This document shows, piece after piece, positions 1-12,744 of a stretch of DNA of 64,000 nucleotides. Every line of letters starts with the position of its first letter. Position 1 is the first letter of the stretch. This DNA is from Setaria digitata (lineage: Eukaryota; Nematoda; Chromadorea; Rhabditida; Setariidae): positions 62,001 through 126,000 of the forward strand of contig RCAB01000072.1 of assembly GCA_003640385.1 (NCBI GenBank), read 5' to 3'. Under the pieces are notes generated by a model. It did no database searches and had not been told where the DNA came from. It saw only the letters and a program-made list of their open reading frames with translations. Made by a program: the position numbers and the translations under genes.

Positions 1-58
1 TATTTCCTCTACTTTTAAGTTCTCAAGCCTTACAAATTGCTACATAACTTAAGCTTAC

Positions 59-3000
59 CTTGCCTTCAATCATAATCACTTTCCCCTGCTTATGCTCCAG
101 AAATCTTAACTGTTCGAGAAGAGATCGTGTCAAATCAGCACATCTCTTCTTAAGCTCGACCTCTTCTGCATCCAATTCAGAGTTTTTACTAAATGCTTCT
201 TTCACTTTAGCTTCAGCCTCCTTCATCAGTTTCTACAAAAACCATGCGTAAAGCATCTGACATACTTCAGATATAACGAAACTTGGTGAAATACAAAAAT
301 TATTTAGAATCCTGTGCTGCAAATGAATATTTAAGATAAAAAGCGTCTCCCAGTTATTGGAGCAGTTGGATTCTTAAACTAAACTTTGACCATGGAACTG
401 CAAACAATAACTTTTTATTTTTTACTCGCAACTATGTTGGCAATCTCTGTTGCATATTTTCTTTCCCTTTCAGCAATAATCGAACCTCCTGCTGTATTTT
501 CTCTTTTGTTAGTCGATTGATATCTCCTTCCTGATTATCTTCAGCTAATTCAAGTTTCTTAATTGCTTCGTCAGTTTCACGTTGATCAGTTTCAAGATCA
601 TTCTTTCTGGAATCGTAGAAAATTTAATGGTTTCTTCCAAAATTAATGAATAAAGAAATCACTTTATATCTTGAAATTTATCAAACCTGCTCAGTGCTTT
701 ATTCATATTTCGCTGAGCATTATTGAGTATGCTTTGTTCTTTTGTTGCCCCTTTCGATGCATTTTCTTTCCTAAAACAAGTTTAAATTTAAAAAACTTTA
801 TCATGCATAATACAAACTTTTAAAAAATAACGCCTTATTCAGACGCAGAAGCTGAGTCATCGGAAAATAAAAGTTACTTCATTCGGGCTTTCTCAAGTTC
901 CTTCTGATAAGGACCGACAACCTGATCATACACTTCCTGGATCTTGGTGTTTATTTCAGCTACTTTCTCACGTACTTCATCAGCCGCTTCCGATGCTTTA
1001 TTACGAGCTGTAAAAAATGATTGGTGCTATTATTATTCCACGTATGAAAGACTGCGTCTTGAATCCCTCGAAAAATCACAGTTCTTTGTCGAAGAATTAA
1101 ACCTTTTTCAAGTTCTGCAACTTCGGCCTTTTTAAGCTGTATGTCTCGCTCATCCACAATGACGCTTTTAACTCTGATTGTTTGTTCCTCTAATCTGTGC
1201 TCAAGATCAGCTACTTTCTTCTCAAGAGGTTCAATGTCATTTGATAAATTCTGCTCATTCTTCTTCAGCCTATCATAATCAGACTGAAGCGACATTATGC
1301 GAGAATCGAGCTAAAACATGAATCAAATTCCATAAAACCGACCGGAACTTTCTGTAAAGAAAAAAGTCAAGTTTGATTTACTTCATCTTAGAAATTTCAA
1401 AAATGGCTTTTTAAAAATACGATTACTTCGGCCAATAGAAAAATATAAACCTCCTGAATGAGACTTCGCAAACTATTCAATCGACCCTGCTCATTGTTTA
1501 GTAACTTCTTCAGCTCAGCAACCTCCTTGGATGATTCATTCGAAGTATCAACTTTGACACTTTGACCAATCCTCCCTCTGCAAATGCATAGCTAATCCCT
1601 ATACTGTTCATTAATAAGGGTGATTTGTGGAATAAATGTACGTACCTTCGTTCAGATCTACCACCACCGGTCATAGAGCCACTTGTTTCAACCACTTCAC
1701 CTTTCAACGTAACCACCCTGTAACGTTTCATTCCACCCATACCAATTCGTGTTGCAGTTGTAATATCGTCTGCTAACAAAGTATCGCGTAAAGCAAAGTA
1801 AAATGCAGGCAGTACTGCTGGATCGGCAACACGAATTAGATCAAACAATCTAGGAGCATTTTCAGGTCTGAAAATGAGTAATTCTGGGTACAAGAGTGTC
1901 CAGCAAGAAAAAATCCTTCAATGCAATTAAAATGTATATGATATATTAGCTGGCAAACATACGTAGAGGGCAATTTTGCCATATACGGTCGAAGTTTTTC
2001 TTGCTTGTCCAGCACCAAAAATGAAGCTATCCCCAAATTCTCACGTCTCAGAAATTCTACGCACAACTGAGCAGTGTCAACGTTATCAACCACAATGTAG
2101 TCCAGCGGTCGACAAGTTGTCGAAATAGCAACATCATACTTTTCATCAATTGCACCTAGATCACCCTGCAGAAAAGTATCCACTCCAGTAATATTTATAT
2201 AAATCCAGAATTTAGTCTTAGAATTCTGAAAACTTAACACTTAATTCACATGCTCATTTCAAATCCATTCCAAGCTACATTATTCATTATTACAGTCAAA
2301 ACAGATCAAACCAAACTATATTATGCAATTACAAAATGAGTAATGAGAAACCCACGAGACGTCCATATATTCCCGGAATGTTCCCGGACGACTTTTCGGC
2401 CATTAAACGTCTCAGAAGATTATTCTGGCTCACTGATGCTTCTACTGTTCGTCTTTTTTGCTCGAACTTTGCCAAACATTGTCGGACCTAATAAAAAAAA
2501 GTCTGTTGAAAATAAATTTGAAATTGGTACTCCGGAAAGAAAATAAATCGTCTGAACTAACAACGACAATCCAGTAAGAAAGATTCGATAACGATTAAAG
2601 ATTATTAAGAGGAAATATATGTTTTCAGAGTTACGAATGGACTCATTAAAAAAAAGCTTACTGTTTATACATTTTTAATGTATAAACAGTGAGCTCCGAA
2701 AAACTTTTTGTATATACATTAGTCTAAGTAGGTATCGATATTAAATAAAAAAAAAAAAATAGTATTAATTGTATCACTTTGACAAACTGAATAGATGTTT
2801 TATTTATATTTTATTGCATATGTCCCTACCATTTTTATTTTTTATACTCTATTGCATAAATAAAAATTGAAAAGAACATTTTCAGTGCATTCCGCCTCTT
2901 CTCTTCGTTTATTTATCAATTCCGATTTTGCACAATGAAGTTGTTTCTCAACATTTGGAATCGCTTGCTTTATCTTATCAAGTTCACTGCAAGAATACGA

Positions 3001-6000
3001 TATGCAAATAAGCTCTATTATCAGTAAAAATTGAAGCATCTTTTAAGACTAAAGCTTTCAGTCTGAAAAGACTAAAAAGGGAAAAGCCTTATTTTTCAAG
3101 ATTCCCAACATTATAAATGCTTCTCGAGGATAAAATGACCGTCAGATGCATTGTTTCACAAGCACGAGTCATCTTAATTTTATCTTTGTTACGATGAGAA
3201 AAATACTGGCATACTCTATTCTGGATTCCAGTAGGGTTTTGACATCAGTGAGAGATGTCCGAATTTCCGAAAGCTTTTTTTTTCCCACTTCCTCTTCTCT
3301 TCGCATTAATTGAAGTGCTTCTTGTGCCAGTGTTAACTGAAAATTTAACGCTACTCACAATTTAAAATAAGACCAAAAATTATTAATTAGCTCCTTAATC
3401 ATCAACAGAAAAATTCCGTCTCAATGTTCACCTCAAACCTCTATGATATTTGCTCTTTCTTCTAAAAAGCATATAAATGTTGATGAGACGGCAAAATTTT
3501 TTTGAAACCTCATATGAAGTAAAAAAAAAAAAGGTAACGAAACTAACCCTGCTGCTCGCCTCATCCTCCCTAGCCGTGAGTATTCCAACTTGCTCCTCCA
3601 GTGTTTTCTTTGGACCTTGAAACTTTGTAGTTTGTTCTTGTAGTTCCTTCAGATGAATATCGACCTGCAATGAGCATTTTTAATATCAAATAGAGCTCGG
3701 AAGAACATAAAAGAAGCATTACCACTAGACAGTGAAGCGTTACCTCGGCTTGTTTTTGAGCAATTACATCATCAATTCCACTTAATATTTGGCGATATTC
3801 CTCAAGTTTATTCTTCGACTTTATTGGGACCTGTTTCAATTCTGATATCTGAAATGCAATTTATAAAGTGCAAAAGTTCCAGATACAATCATAAAATTCA
3901 TGTATCAAATAATACATAAACGAACTATCTTTAGGATTAAAAAATTTTCAGCTGCTCTACCCAAAATTCCCTAGAATATGAATACACTGGACACTTTTGT
4001 TTTATGAAAAAAATTCAATTATGCCTCTGTATTTTATATAACATGTGTATCTTTTTTTAGAAATAAAATGCCAAGGGATTCATAAGATTAGTACCTATCA
4101 TCCAAAATATGTAAACAGTCTTCCACTTCTTATGTAACTCCTGGAATACTTATGCCGATATAGTTTGTTTAAATATCCTACTTCTTAAATAAGATGACAC
4201 ACTTAAATATGCTGTTTGCACTCTTATTTCAGATGGAAATTTATGTACGATCCGAAATAACTATTGAAATTTCAGTTTTGAACTGCGCAGCTGATAATAA
4301 AAAAAGACCTTTTTCTCTTCGATCGCTATATCATCAATCAATTTCTTTTTTCGATCATTCAGACGAAGCAACTCAGCTTTTCGCTTTTGTTCCGTTTGTT
4401 CCAATTCACTAAGTTGATGCTTTGTTTTTTCATATTCTTCCTGAGTTTTTTCAAAAGATCTGAAAAGAATTACTTGTGATTTTGCATTTACCCTGCCAAA
4501 GCATGAAGCAATAAATTTGGGATAATAAGTAAATCATTACTTCTGTAGTTGCTTCTGTTCGTCTTTCCTGTTCTTCTGCAAGGTAAAAACTTCTGCTTGT
4601 CGTTTCTTAGCATCTTCCAAACCTTTCTCAAACTCCTCTTTTTTTTCCTCATCTGCTTTCAGTTCCGATTTCGCCTTATATCTAAGCGCAAAGTAAATGA
4701 ATCAAATTTTCGACTTCAAAACTTCAAGTATTTAAAAGGAACAAATTATTACCACGCCACGCCATATGCGCACCTTGTTAAAAAAAGAAATTAATAATAA
4801 AAAAAAAAACAACAAGTTTACCGATCAGCTTGCAACAAACGATTCTTCGTCAGTGCAATAGCATTGTCAACACGAAGTTCTGCAATAAGACTTTTCATCG
4901 GACCTTCTGCATCGTTTTTTTCTTTTTCTGCAAACTTCGTCCGATTCAACTGCGCAGAACGTTCTTCTTGTAGCTGATCAATTTTCCGTTGAACTGTTTC
5001 AATTGGAGCCTTAAAATCAATAACTCCCTTACTTTACAGGAATAGAGCACAATTTTTATGGGAGATAAATGGACAGACTTAGTAATTTTATGAACCGAAG
5101 TGATGGAAGAGATGGTAAAAATATAAAGTTAAAAATAGTGAAACACTAACTTTAAGCCTGCTTGAACCGATGATGTCTTCTAAATATTCTAACATCCCAT
5201 CATCATTTTCGTTTAAAGCCTTCGGTTTCATTAAAGCAATTTGTTCGACTTCACCCTAAACAAGACATATTACTTCCCCATAAGAAGGACTAGTAATTAA
5301 ACGATTTATTTAGAAAATAAACAAGTAAGATAACTGTCGATAAAAAAATAAAAAAGTAAGATAGTTGTTGATAATACGCAAGAAATATATTTTCATACTT
5401 GTAGAATGAGGAAGCGGTTATGAATGAGATCGATTCCAACGTCGCGCAACAACACAGCAATATCTTTGAACTGCATTGTTTTACCATTAAAAGTGTATTT
5501 TGAAGAGTTGTCACGAAACGCTGTTCGACTGACAGTAAACTGACTAGATGGCACAACATCATAGCTTCCATCAGACTAAAAAGAAGCAATCACTGCATAA
5601 GTGAAGACATCTCATAAATGAAGTCATTTGACTTTTCAAAAAAAAGTTGCATTTTAATCTTACTCATTTTCACCAAACAGATCTTAACTTCACAATGATA
5701 TGCTTCTTTCAATCATTTTTTTCTTTTTTTTTTTCAGTCAAACTAACCAAAAGATGGATGTGTCGACAAACAGAGAGATGCAGGGAATTTCTGGTTGATC
5801 TTAAGCCGTTTCATTTTACAGAGCATTTACTTTAACAAAAAATTTCCTCTTATGACTCATTCCACGAATTTATGCACTTACCAAATCAGTAATTTTCTGA
5901 AAATTCACACCGACTGTACAGCTTGATATGTTTTCACGACCAGCTGACGAATGAATTAAAACGCTTATTTTCTTGGAACGAATCTTAGATGCACGATAAC

Positions 6001-7020
6001 CAAACACAAATAACAAGGAATCAATTACATTACTTTTTCCGCTACCGTTAGGACCAATTATCGCCGAAAAGTTCTGCAAAATAGATATCAAATAATAATA
6101 ATTGTGGTAAGATAAAGAAAAACATGAATTTTAAAAATGTTGCCAGTTCAAAGGAAACCAAAATAAAGTACTTTTAAAATATCTAAATTGACTAATATAA
6201 CTCATTTGAATCCCATTTTATAAAGAAGCTTTAAATAACATACTACAAAAAGTTATATTTTGTGATAAGAATTACTTACTGCTTTCATTGTGAATTAAAC
6301 AAATAAAAAAAAAAGAATTAAAATTCACATGATGAAAGGGACCGAGAACATGTTTGCCGTAGTACGATTTGAAATTTTCAACATCAATGCTAGTTATCAT
6401 AAGTCGTTGTCCACTTCCATCAGCACTCATTATAGGTTCAGGCATTGGAGGAATTTCCATGTTCAATAAATTCTGGAGAAAAATTATGTCTTGTTGACAT
6501 CCGACTGTTTAATATAGTATAAATGAAGTTCTACAAAAAAATTTCAGCGAAAGTATTGGTCTCTTAAAGCACTACGATATATTACTTGCAATCAATCGTT
6601 ATTCATCCACACTTTTACACTTTTATCATATTACATACTTCAGTTTTATTTTAAAAGAAAAATAATTACCTCCTCATTGACGTCATGACGAACTTGTGCT
6701 CGCAAATCTTCATCACTTTCCACATCCGTGTTTCCGGAACTACGCTTCACTGCTGCTGTAAGAGATTAATAAATAAATCTTACGATGGTAAGGTATTTTC
6801 AATTTACGATACTTGCACCGATCATTTTCTTTTTGTTTCACAAGTATATAGAGATGAATATCTTGTTTGCCCCTATTTGTATACAATTACGGTTAAAAGA
6901 AAGAAGTGAATACAGATTGATGAAGCTAATGAAACAAAACGTACCGTTTTCTGCTGTGCTAGCATTTCTCCCGTTCTGATGAGATGCTAACACTCTTTGA
7001 GGCTCTTTCCGTCGAAACAT
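59..7020 (-). CDS. smc-4: SMC-4, condensin core ATPase subunit (3' end off the left edge)
   Basis: SMC4 pairs with SMC2 in condensin and compacts and segregates mitotic and meiotic chromosomes in the nucleus. Exons that join in phase, 5' to 3': 7020-6945, 6755-6670, 6472-6329, 6073-5882, 5575-5399, 5255-5151, 5009-4822, 4681-4541, 4459-4309, 3848-3744, 3664-3548, 3336-3215, 2986-2878, 2487-2356, 2165-1963, 1867-1646, 1577-1451, 1310-1103, 1007-878, 770-687, 606-486, 232-59, about 1038 codons. Seen: the N-terminal SMC lead ITSIDVENFKSYYGKHVLGPF, Walker A GPNGSGKSN near residue 110, and the SMC4-type block GEVEQIALMKPKALNENDDG then MLEYLEDIIGSSRLK near residues 226-260. A Lys/Glu-rich coiled coil covers about 260-570, the hinge about 600-757 (IYGRLGDLGAIDEKYDVAIST, and TGGGR at its end), and a return coiled coil follows. 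The Walker B/signature head must lie beyond base 1. Family SMC4 proteins have roughly 1300-1550 residues, so 250-500 are missing here. Identity is firm; individual splice sites are by eye. Confidence 0.95.
2656..2694. repeat. Near-perfect hairpin in an smc-4 intron
   Basis: Perfect 14-bp inverted arms (2660-2673 and 2677-2690) flank a 3-nt T loop. The pairing extends a further 4 bp outward past a single G-U type mismatch. It lies in the intron between the exons at 2986-2878 and 2487-2356. It contains no recognisable transposon. Confidence 0.8.
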
Positions 7021-7038
7021 TAGTTAACAATTAATTTC

Positions 7039-7050
7039 CCTGAAAAAAAA
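7039..7050 (-). promoter_or_regulatory. Probable trans-splice (spliced-leader) acceptor for smc-4
   Basis: Read on the minus strand, a run of T is followed by CAG, then a 19-nt leader, then the smc-4 ATG at 7020. No upstream coding exon on the same strand could be joined. In nematodes such an outron acceptor close to the start codon usually receives a spliced leader. A cis-spliced 5' UTR intron is the alternative. Confidence 0.5.
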
Positions 7051-8139
7051 AATGAAATAGTATGAGTCTCATATTGTAATTACAACTGTAATTTCCGTTC
7101 ATGAAAAGGAAATACAATGGTGCAGATATTACTTGCATTATAATACGAAAACGAATGCACACTTTCCTAAAGAGATGAAGCATTTCCAACTCATGCATTC
7201 TTTAGGCCTTCGATTATTGCGTATTCTCACTGAAGGAATAAACAGAATACGCAGGAACGGATATGTATCTTACAGAAATAGATGAAGCTGATGAATTAAT
7301 CGTTGTGAAATACTAGGAACTTCTAAAATGGAATTTCTCAGACTTTAAATTTAGATGTTAACTTGAAATTCACGTCTTCAGAGATTGGAAAAGAAAAGAG
7401 AGCTCATTAGAGAAGTAGGACATATGAAAATGACCACCATGTATTAAGCAACTTATCACAGAACACTCACCAACTGATGTTCATTATCAAATTGGCGCCT
7501 AAACGGTCCTCCCCATAATTTTACTTTGATTTATGAGCGAAGAGACGCAATGAAAATTTTGTAAGTCGTGAATTGTTAATTGAAATCTGATTTCCATTTG
7601 CGAGTTTTTGGTATGACGTTGAACTGCTCAGTGTTAAATTTCACTCATTTAATTCTTGCTTGATTAAAAAATAAGAATAAAACAAGAAAAAGGAGAGAAT
7701 ATTCAAATAACTTAAATGATGGGATTGATTGAAAATGTTCCATTTCATTTTATACAGTTCTTCAGACAAGCAAAGTGCTCTACTATAATTTAAATATTCA
7801 GTGGCATCACAGATCAGTCTTAATAATCATTTCTGACTAATTACTTCGGGCATGCGGTATGTCGAGTCATTTACTTCTCTTTCTTCATCCTTTAACTGTC
7901 AGGAGATTATAATTTTGCAGCAATTTAGGTCTAGCAAATGATCACTGAACATGAATACATCTCACACCAAAGATGGATTTTACTGATCCTTCTTAAATGC
8001 AAAAGTTGAAAACAGTAACAAGTATATACCAAGCTTTATAGAATATTCTCCATTTAAATACAAATTTGTTCCAACTAATTATAAGCTGCTAAATATTCAG
8101 GAAGAATAGCAAAGTTCCAAAAATATTTGTCGCATCAGT
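7051..8139. other. Intergenic region between divergent genes
   Basis: AT-rich sequence between the start of smc-4 (minus) and the candidate cysteine-rich gene (plus). No convincing exon was seen on either strand. It probably holds the promoter of smc-4 and possibly of its divergent neighbour. Confidence 0.5.
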
Positions 8140-8936
8140 ATGAAAGATTCGTCCTTTCTCATCGTTTACATTCGACGCAGAACGAATGATGAAGGAAAGT
8201 GCTGTTGGACTGGTGATTTTATCATTGAATCCGGCAAAGGAAGTTTGTCCTTTTGATTCTCACCTGAAGCAAAATCATTAACATAATTCCAAGTACGTAT
8301 TTCCACGTTTATTGTTGAGTGAAAGCTATCTTCGGAGGTCAAGGATGTTTTTTTTAATTGCGGTTAGCACCAGTCAATTTCTATTAATGTTTCCCTGCTG
8401 CTTCTGCCCAGACATTTTAGTTCTTTTTTTAAAAATCTTTAATCAGAAGTAATGTATCATATCACAGATGTGTTATTGTATGACGCCGATTACAGTGTAC
8501 AGGCGGCAATGTGGAAACCATTTTCAGCTGTTAGTGGAAGTCGAATTGTGTTCCTGCCAAAAGGTAATTTTTTGGATTTTATATAAAGTGTGACATTCTG
8601 TACATTTCGAACTTCCTTTTTGCTCGTTTTGAGTTGTTTCAGCTGAAATCTCAGAAATTACCAATGCTTTTTTCGATTTGGGAGTAATTTGCTTCATTTC
8701 TTCAAATAAATAATAAAATTTCCTGTTGTTAAGCTGATAACGGCAATATCATCAGTTATAAACTAGTCTGTCGCTGCTCGAAGAAGTATACGCCTTATAT
8801 TGAAGTTTCAAGTAACTGTGGAAATTTGGCCCCGAATTCTCGTAAAAAAGTTCGCATCTTTGCCGATGATTGCGCTATCTGTAATGTTATACCGAAAGTG
8901 GTTTTCGGTAGATTCATTAATTTTAAAACTTTATAA
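8140..8936 (+). CDS. Candidate small cysteine-rich, cystine-knot-like protein
   Basis: Not firmly recognised. Three exons join in phase through GT-AG introns: 8140-8242, 8528-8563, 8767-8936, giving about 102 residues and a TAA stop. The first ATG follows a CAG acceptor by one base, consistent with trans-splicing. Seven cysteines are visible: CC in GKCCWTGDF, VCRC, a lone SSNC, and DDCAIC near the end. The stretch SRKKVRIFADDCAIC, preceded by VCRCSKKYTPYIEVSSNC, resembles the C-terminal half of cystine-knot glycoprotein-hormone-like proteins (GPA2/FLR-2, also bursicon): a Cys pair, a basic/valine strand, Cys, then an I-F-x-A-x-x-C-x-x-C ending. VSGSRIV just before VCRC also recalls bursicon. 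Against this, no C-x-G-x-C motif and no signal peptide were found, so an upstream exon may be missing or the model partly wrong. Confidence 0.35.
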
Positions 8937-10784
8937 CTGTTTAAGTTTCATTCGTTAGTGATAAGAACATCAAGTCAAAGGTCAAGCATGTTCTATAAAA
9001 TATCTTGGCAAATATGCAAGCTAGTCTATTATTCAGTGTTAAGTTAGCGCAAAACTTGAGACAGATTTGAAAAAATTATGGGAAATCTTTCAGTTATACT
9101 TTCATAGCGAAAAATGACTTATGCCTGCATAAATGTCTTTTTGATGATTGTTTTCCGGTTTACAGGAACCGGTTGCACTGTCAAAATGAAATTAAAAAGA
9201 TCTGCCACAAGAAGTATGTCATTTCATTGCTGAAGTTATACAATTTTAAAGTTAATGGAAAAGTTTTTTCTTCACTTCGAAAAATAAATTTTTCTTTGAG
9301 ATTCCCGAGTTTAGGAGAAAGAGAGGAAGAACAAATCATGAAAACAATGTCACCTTCCTTTCCTCCTCCATGTGCTCTCCCGAAGACACTTGAAAACTAT
9401 ATGAAGGTAAATTCAAACCCTCCTTATAATTAATAAATTATCTTGGCGAATAAATTAGAATCAGCTTCCTACGGGAGAAAAAATTTCAAAATGCGTTTTA
9501 TGCAAAATTTTGATGAGAAAGTTTAAATTTGGGAAATTATTTTATGGTTGCATGAGTTTTGCTTCTTAGATAAGTTTTTCTTAATGTAAATTTAAAGGGC
9601 ATTGGATACAAAGAAGTAATAAGTGGTGGAGAATGCAAATCATTAGAAGAATCGTTCATGAAGCAACTGATTTCAATGTTGATACCATTAATTCTGCAGT
9701 TAACACCACCGAATCTTCTAAAATCTAATGACGAGGGTGTCAAAATCCTTTGGAAATCCAAAAAACATAGTCTGTTCTTCACAAAATTTTTAGTTTCAAT
9801 TAAAATTTCCCATTTGTTATATCGGCGTACATTTTGTTGATCCTCGAAGTTATTATTAATTGAAATTTTCAGGACTTGCATTAATGCATCAATACATCGA
9901 AACATTCAAGCAAAAGGCAATTGACAATTATACCTTTCAAAAATTGAAATAACTTCAATAAATGAATAAATTCATTTATTTGTTCAACTTTTTTATGTTA
10001 TTTTAAGTTGAATTCACAGTCACAGGCCACAGTTCTTGAGCTGTTCAGCAATATCAACAATCATGAGCTTACTTCTTTTTCCCATTTAAATTGCTAAATG
10101 TCATTTATTAAATCTTTTAGAGTCAAAGCAAACAAGAATTATGAATTAAGCAAGATATTTGCAAATTTGCAAAAAAAGGATGACATATTAGTCTTTCGAA
10201 GGAAGAACTAAAATATTTTGACGCATCGATTCATATTTACAGAGCAACCTGTCAAGTAATTGACAAAACAATGAGGATTCAAAAAACATTCAGTCTAACT
10301 GCTTTAAATCTAATGGTTTAAAAACTGTCTTGTGCCCGAATGCTTTTAAACAATTCTTCTTATATAATTTGTGCTTGAAATGATAATCACATTTTAACTT
10401 CAACATTCATTAGCATCGACATTTCCCGAAAATGTGTTTCCACATTTCATTGCATTCTCTTGTCATGTGGCACTTCTACAATTGCATTTTTGGAGCAAAG
10501 ACGACAAAGAGCAACCAGATATCTCAAAACTGTTCTGTAATCTCGATAAGAAACTCTGAACTACGATTACTAAACTCCTGGGGTCATATGACAATGAAAT
10601 TTCGTGAATTTCACAAAGCACTTAATTTTTAGATAACTAAGCCATAAATGAACTGTTGAGGAGGTGGCTTGAAGCTGGAATGACACTGAAGTGAAACTAA
10701 CATTGAAAGGCTCTTCGGCACTATTTTCGTCCCTTCGCTTCAAGTCATTAATTACGGTAGTAGTATCGCTGGAGTTGTAACTGG
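8937..10784. other. Intergenic stretch with one doubtful exon
   Basis: AT-rich and mostly without structure. After a TTTACAG acceptor, a plus-strand open stretch at about 9167-9433 reads NRLHCQNEIKKICHKKYV and continues to a stop. It could not be joined in phase to the cysteine-rich candidate upstream, so it is not called as a gene. Nothing else was recognised. Confidence 0.4.
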
Positions 10785-11113
10785 TCATTTGGTGGTCACT
10801 TGCAGTACCGCTATCCATGGCATCTTTCTCTTCAACTTCTTCGCTGGCATTAAATAATTTCTTGACGGTATCCTCTGCAACATGCTCCAACAAGACATTC
10901 CCCCTAATATTGAAATTTCAGTAGACGAAGTCTTCAGGAGCAATTCTTATGAGAAGGATCTGTTTTGAATAACTTACCGAGTTTATTGAGGGAAGGCGAA
11001 CTGTCGAGCACATCTGGCTTTGGTAGGCACTGCTCCGTGGCACCAAATATTGAAGAAAATAAAATCTGCAATAGAAGGGTTGACATGGGGCGGAAATTCT
11101 CGGAAAATCTCAT
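10570..11113 (-). CDS. Putative secreted protein, splice model unresolved
   Basis: Not recognised. A first exon 11113-10978 starts with ATG and encodes a signal-peptide-like segment (MSTLLLQILFSSIFG) followed by TEQCLPKPDVLDSSPSLNK. It ends at a strong GTAAGT donor in phase 1. The next acceptor opens an exon at 10904. The longest reading there, acidic and Ser/Asn-rich (LLEHVAEDTVKKLFNASEEV near its start), requires phase 2 and so does not join. The reading that does join in phase 1 gives a short tail ending at 10785, with GMSCWSMLQRIPSRNYLMP and KKLKRK. A short missed exon, a different donor or a one-base sequence error could explain the conflict. The signal peptide and donor are the best-supported parts. 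Confidence 0.35.
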
Positions 11114-11632
11114 CTTCAATATTTTGCAAAGGTACTCCGAGCATGGAATTATTGAATTCTGTTTAGAAAGTTTCTGCGAAATGGAAAGAAGCGGGAAAGC
11201 AGTACCGTCATGACGAAAACAGCCATAATGATCGGGAGGAACGTTGAAGTGAGCAGGAGGAAATGGGAGTGAGGTAGAGGATCAGAAAACACCTTTAGCC
11301 TTTGACCTCTCAAGTCGCCTATCCCCCACAACACTCATTGGTCAGCATGATATCAACGAGTGGACAGAATCCACCATCATCGTCCTGTCCTCTTATCCAG
11401 GTCCAAATGCCATAGTAGCATAATCATTGCTTGTTGGGATTTACTGCGGTGATGATTCTGAGCAGTTGCAAAACACTGATGCAATGAAGATTCGTAGATT
11501 CATTCAGATTCCGTCCTTTTCATTTGCCAAGGAAGTACAACAAGGAAAATAATTACAACTGGCATTCTAATTAATTAAATTACTGACACAAAGCAAGACT
11601 GAATAATTATGATTCATTTGAAAAAGTAATCG

Positions 11633-12744
11633 ATGAATTCTCACAGATGGCATCATAGCTACACTAGCACTTCGCGTCGCCATAGCAATTCTACAAAGAC
11701 TTATCACTATGTGACTTGTCATCCTTGTAATTGTTATCATAATTATCATCATCATTACCATCAACAACATCCGTCAGGCACTTCAGCTAATGATATGGAG
11801 AAGCAGAAAGGGCCGAAGAATCACTATCAAGAACCGATTATCTCGGAAAATTTTCGATCAAGTGGGGCTGGAAGGAAGGAGCACTTTCTGATACGAGTAG
11901 AGAAGTCAATTTACGAGGGCGAACCGATGTCCGACGAGGAAGTCGAGGCTGAGTGTCGTCTATGGGCAGAAACATTGCCTCACCTCAGGTTCTTCATTCT
12001 TCTCTCTCTTCAACGTCAACTTCACCAGTGGCGTCAATTGATAAATTATTTAAGAGTTTGTGGGAAAAGCGTTGGTAGCAGTCGCTGTGACGAAATCAAG
12101 TCGATGAAGGAAACTGTTATCGACTACTTGGTGCAAAGATTTCCCGTGGGATGCGGTAAATTTCCATTGAATTTTAATTTTGATTATGTCGTGTCTGGAA
12201 TTTAAATTTCCACTTTTCTTTTCCGTACCTTTCTCGTGTTAGCCTTTCCTTGTGATCTCTTAAAGACACTTCTTTTACAACAATTCGTTTTTCTTCGAGA
12301 TCTACCGACTCACTCGGAGATCCTCGGATTACGATTGCAAAACTCAATCGTGTATGATGGGCTATCAAACTGATTTTGCTTAACTGAGAAATTCATGAGC
12401 AAATACAATGTTAAAATAAAACGCTTGAATTAAACAGCTCTCTAGTCATTGATATCTGATATACTTAATCATACAAATTAAACTGACATGAGATATTCAT
12501 GTGTAAAATGATTCTGCTTAATTACTGAATTTTTCAGTTTCTAAATGTGTTGAATAAAGAACTGAGAGGAAAAAATTCACATTCTGAGGTACCGGTCAAC
12601 AGAATGCATGAGGAACAAACGAAAACTACAAGACTGCTTCCTTTACCTTTCATTCCCAGTGATCAGCAAAATCATTATCACACTGTAATTTTTATTAATG
12701 TATGTCCGGTAATTCCAGATATTCCAAAAATAGTTGCTGCTTAA
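11633..12744 (+). CDS. Orphan protein with His/Tyr-rich N-terminus
   Basis: Not recognised. Three exons join in phase: 11633-12155, 12300-12349 and 12538-12744, giving about 259 residues to a TAA stop. The first ATG is preceded in frame by a stop four codons upstream. An in-frame ATG at MEKQKGPKN is a second start option that would remove the His-rich low-complexity region (NYHHHYHQQHPSG). The body looks like ordinary protein: EKSIYEGEPMSDEEVEAEC, then LHQWRQLINYLRVCGKSVG and KETVIDYLVQRFPVGCG. The third exon ends PVIPDIPKIVAA. No signal peptide or membrane segment is clear. The middle exon is short and its donor (GTGTAT) weak, but it is the only join found that keeps the frame. It is probably a real but lineage-restricted gene. 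Confidence 0.5.

Noticed and set aside
11971..12030. A 40-nt pyrimidine-rich GT-AG stretch inside the orphan gene's first exon
   Set aside because: Removing it would break the reading frame that stays open through it, and it is shorter than the other introns here.
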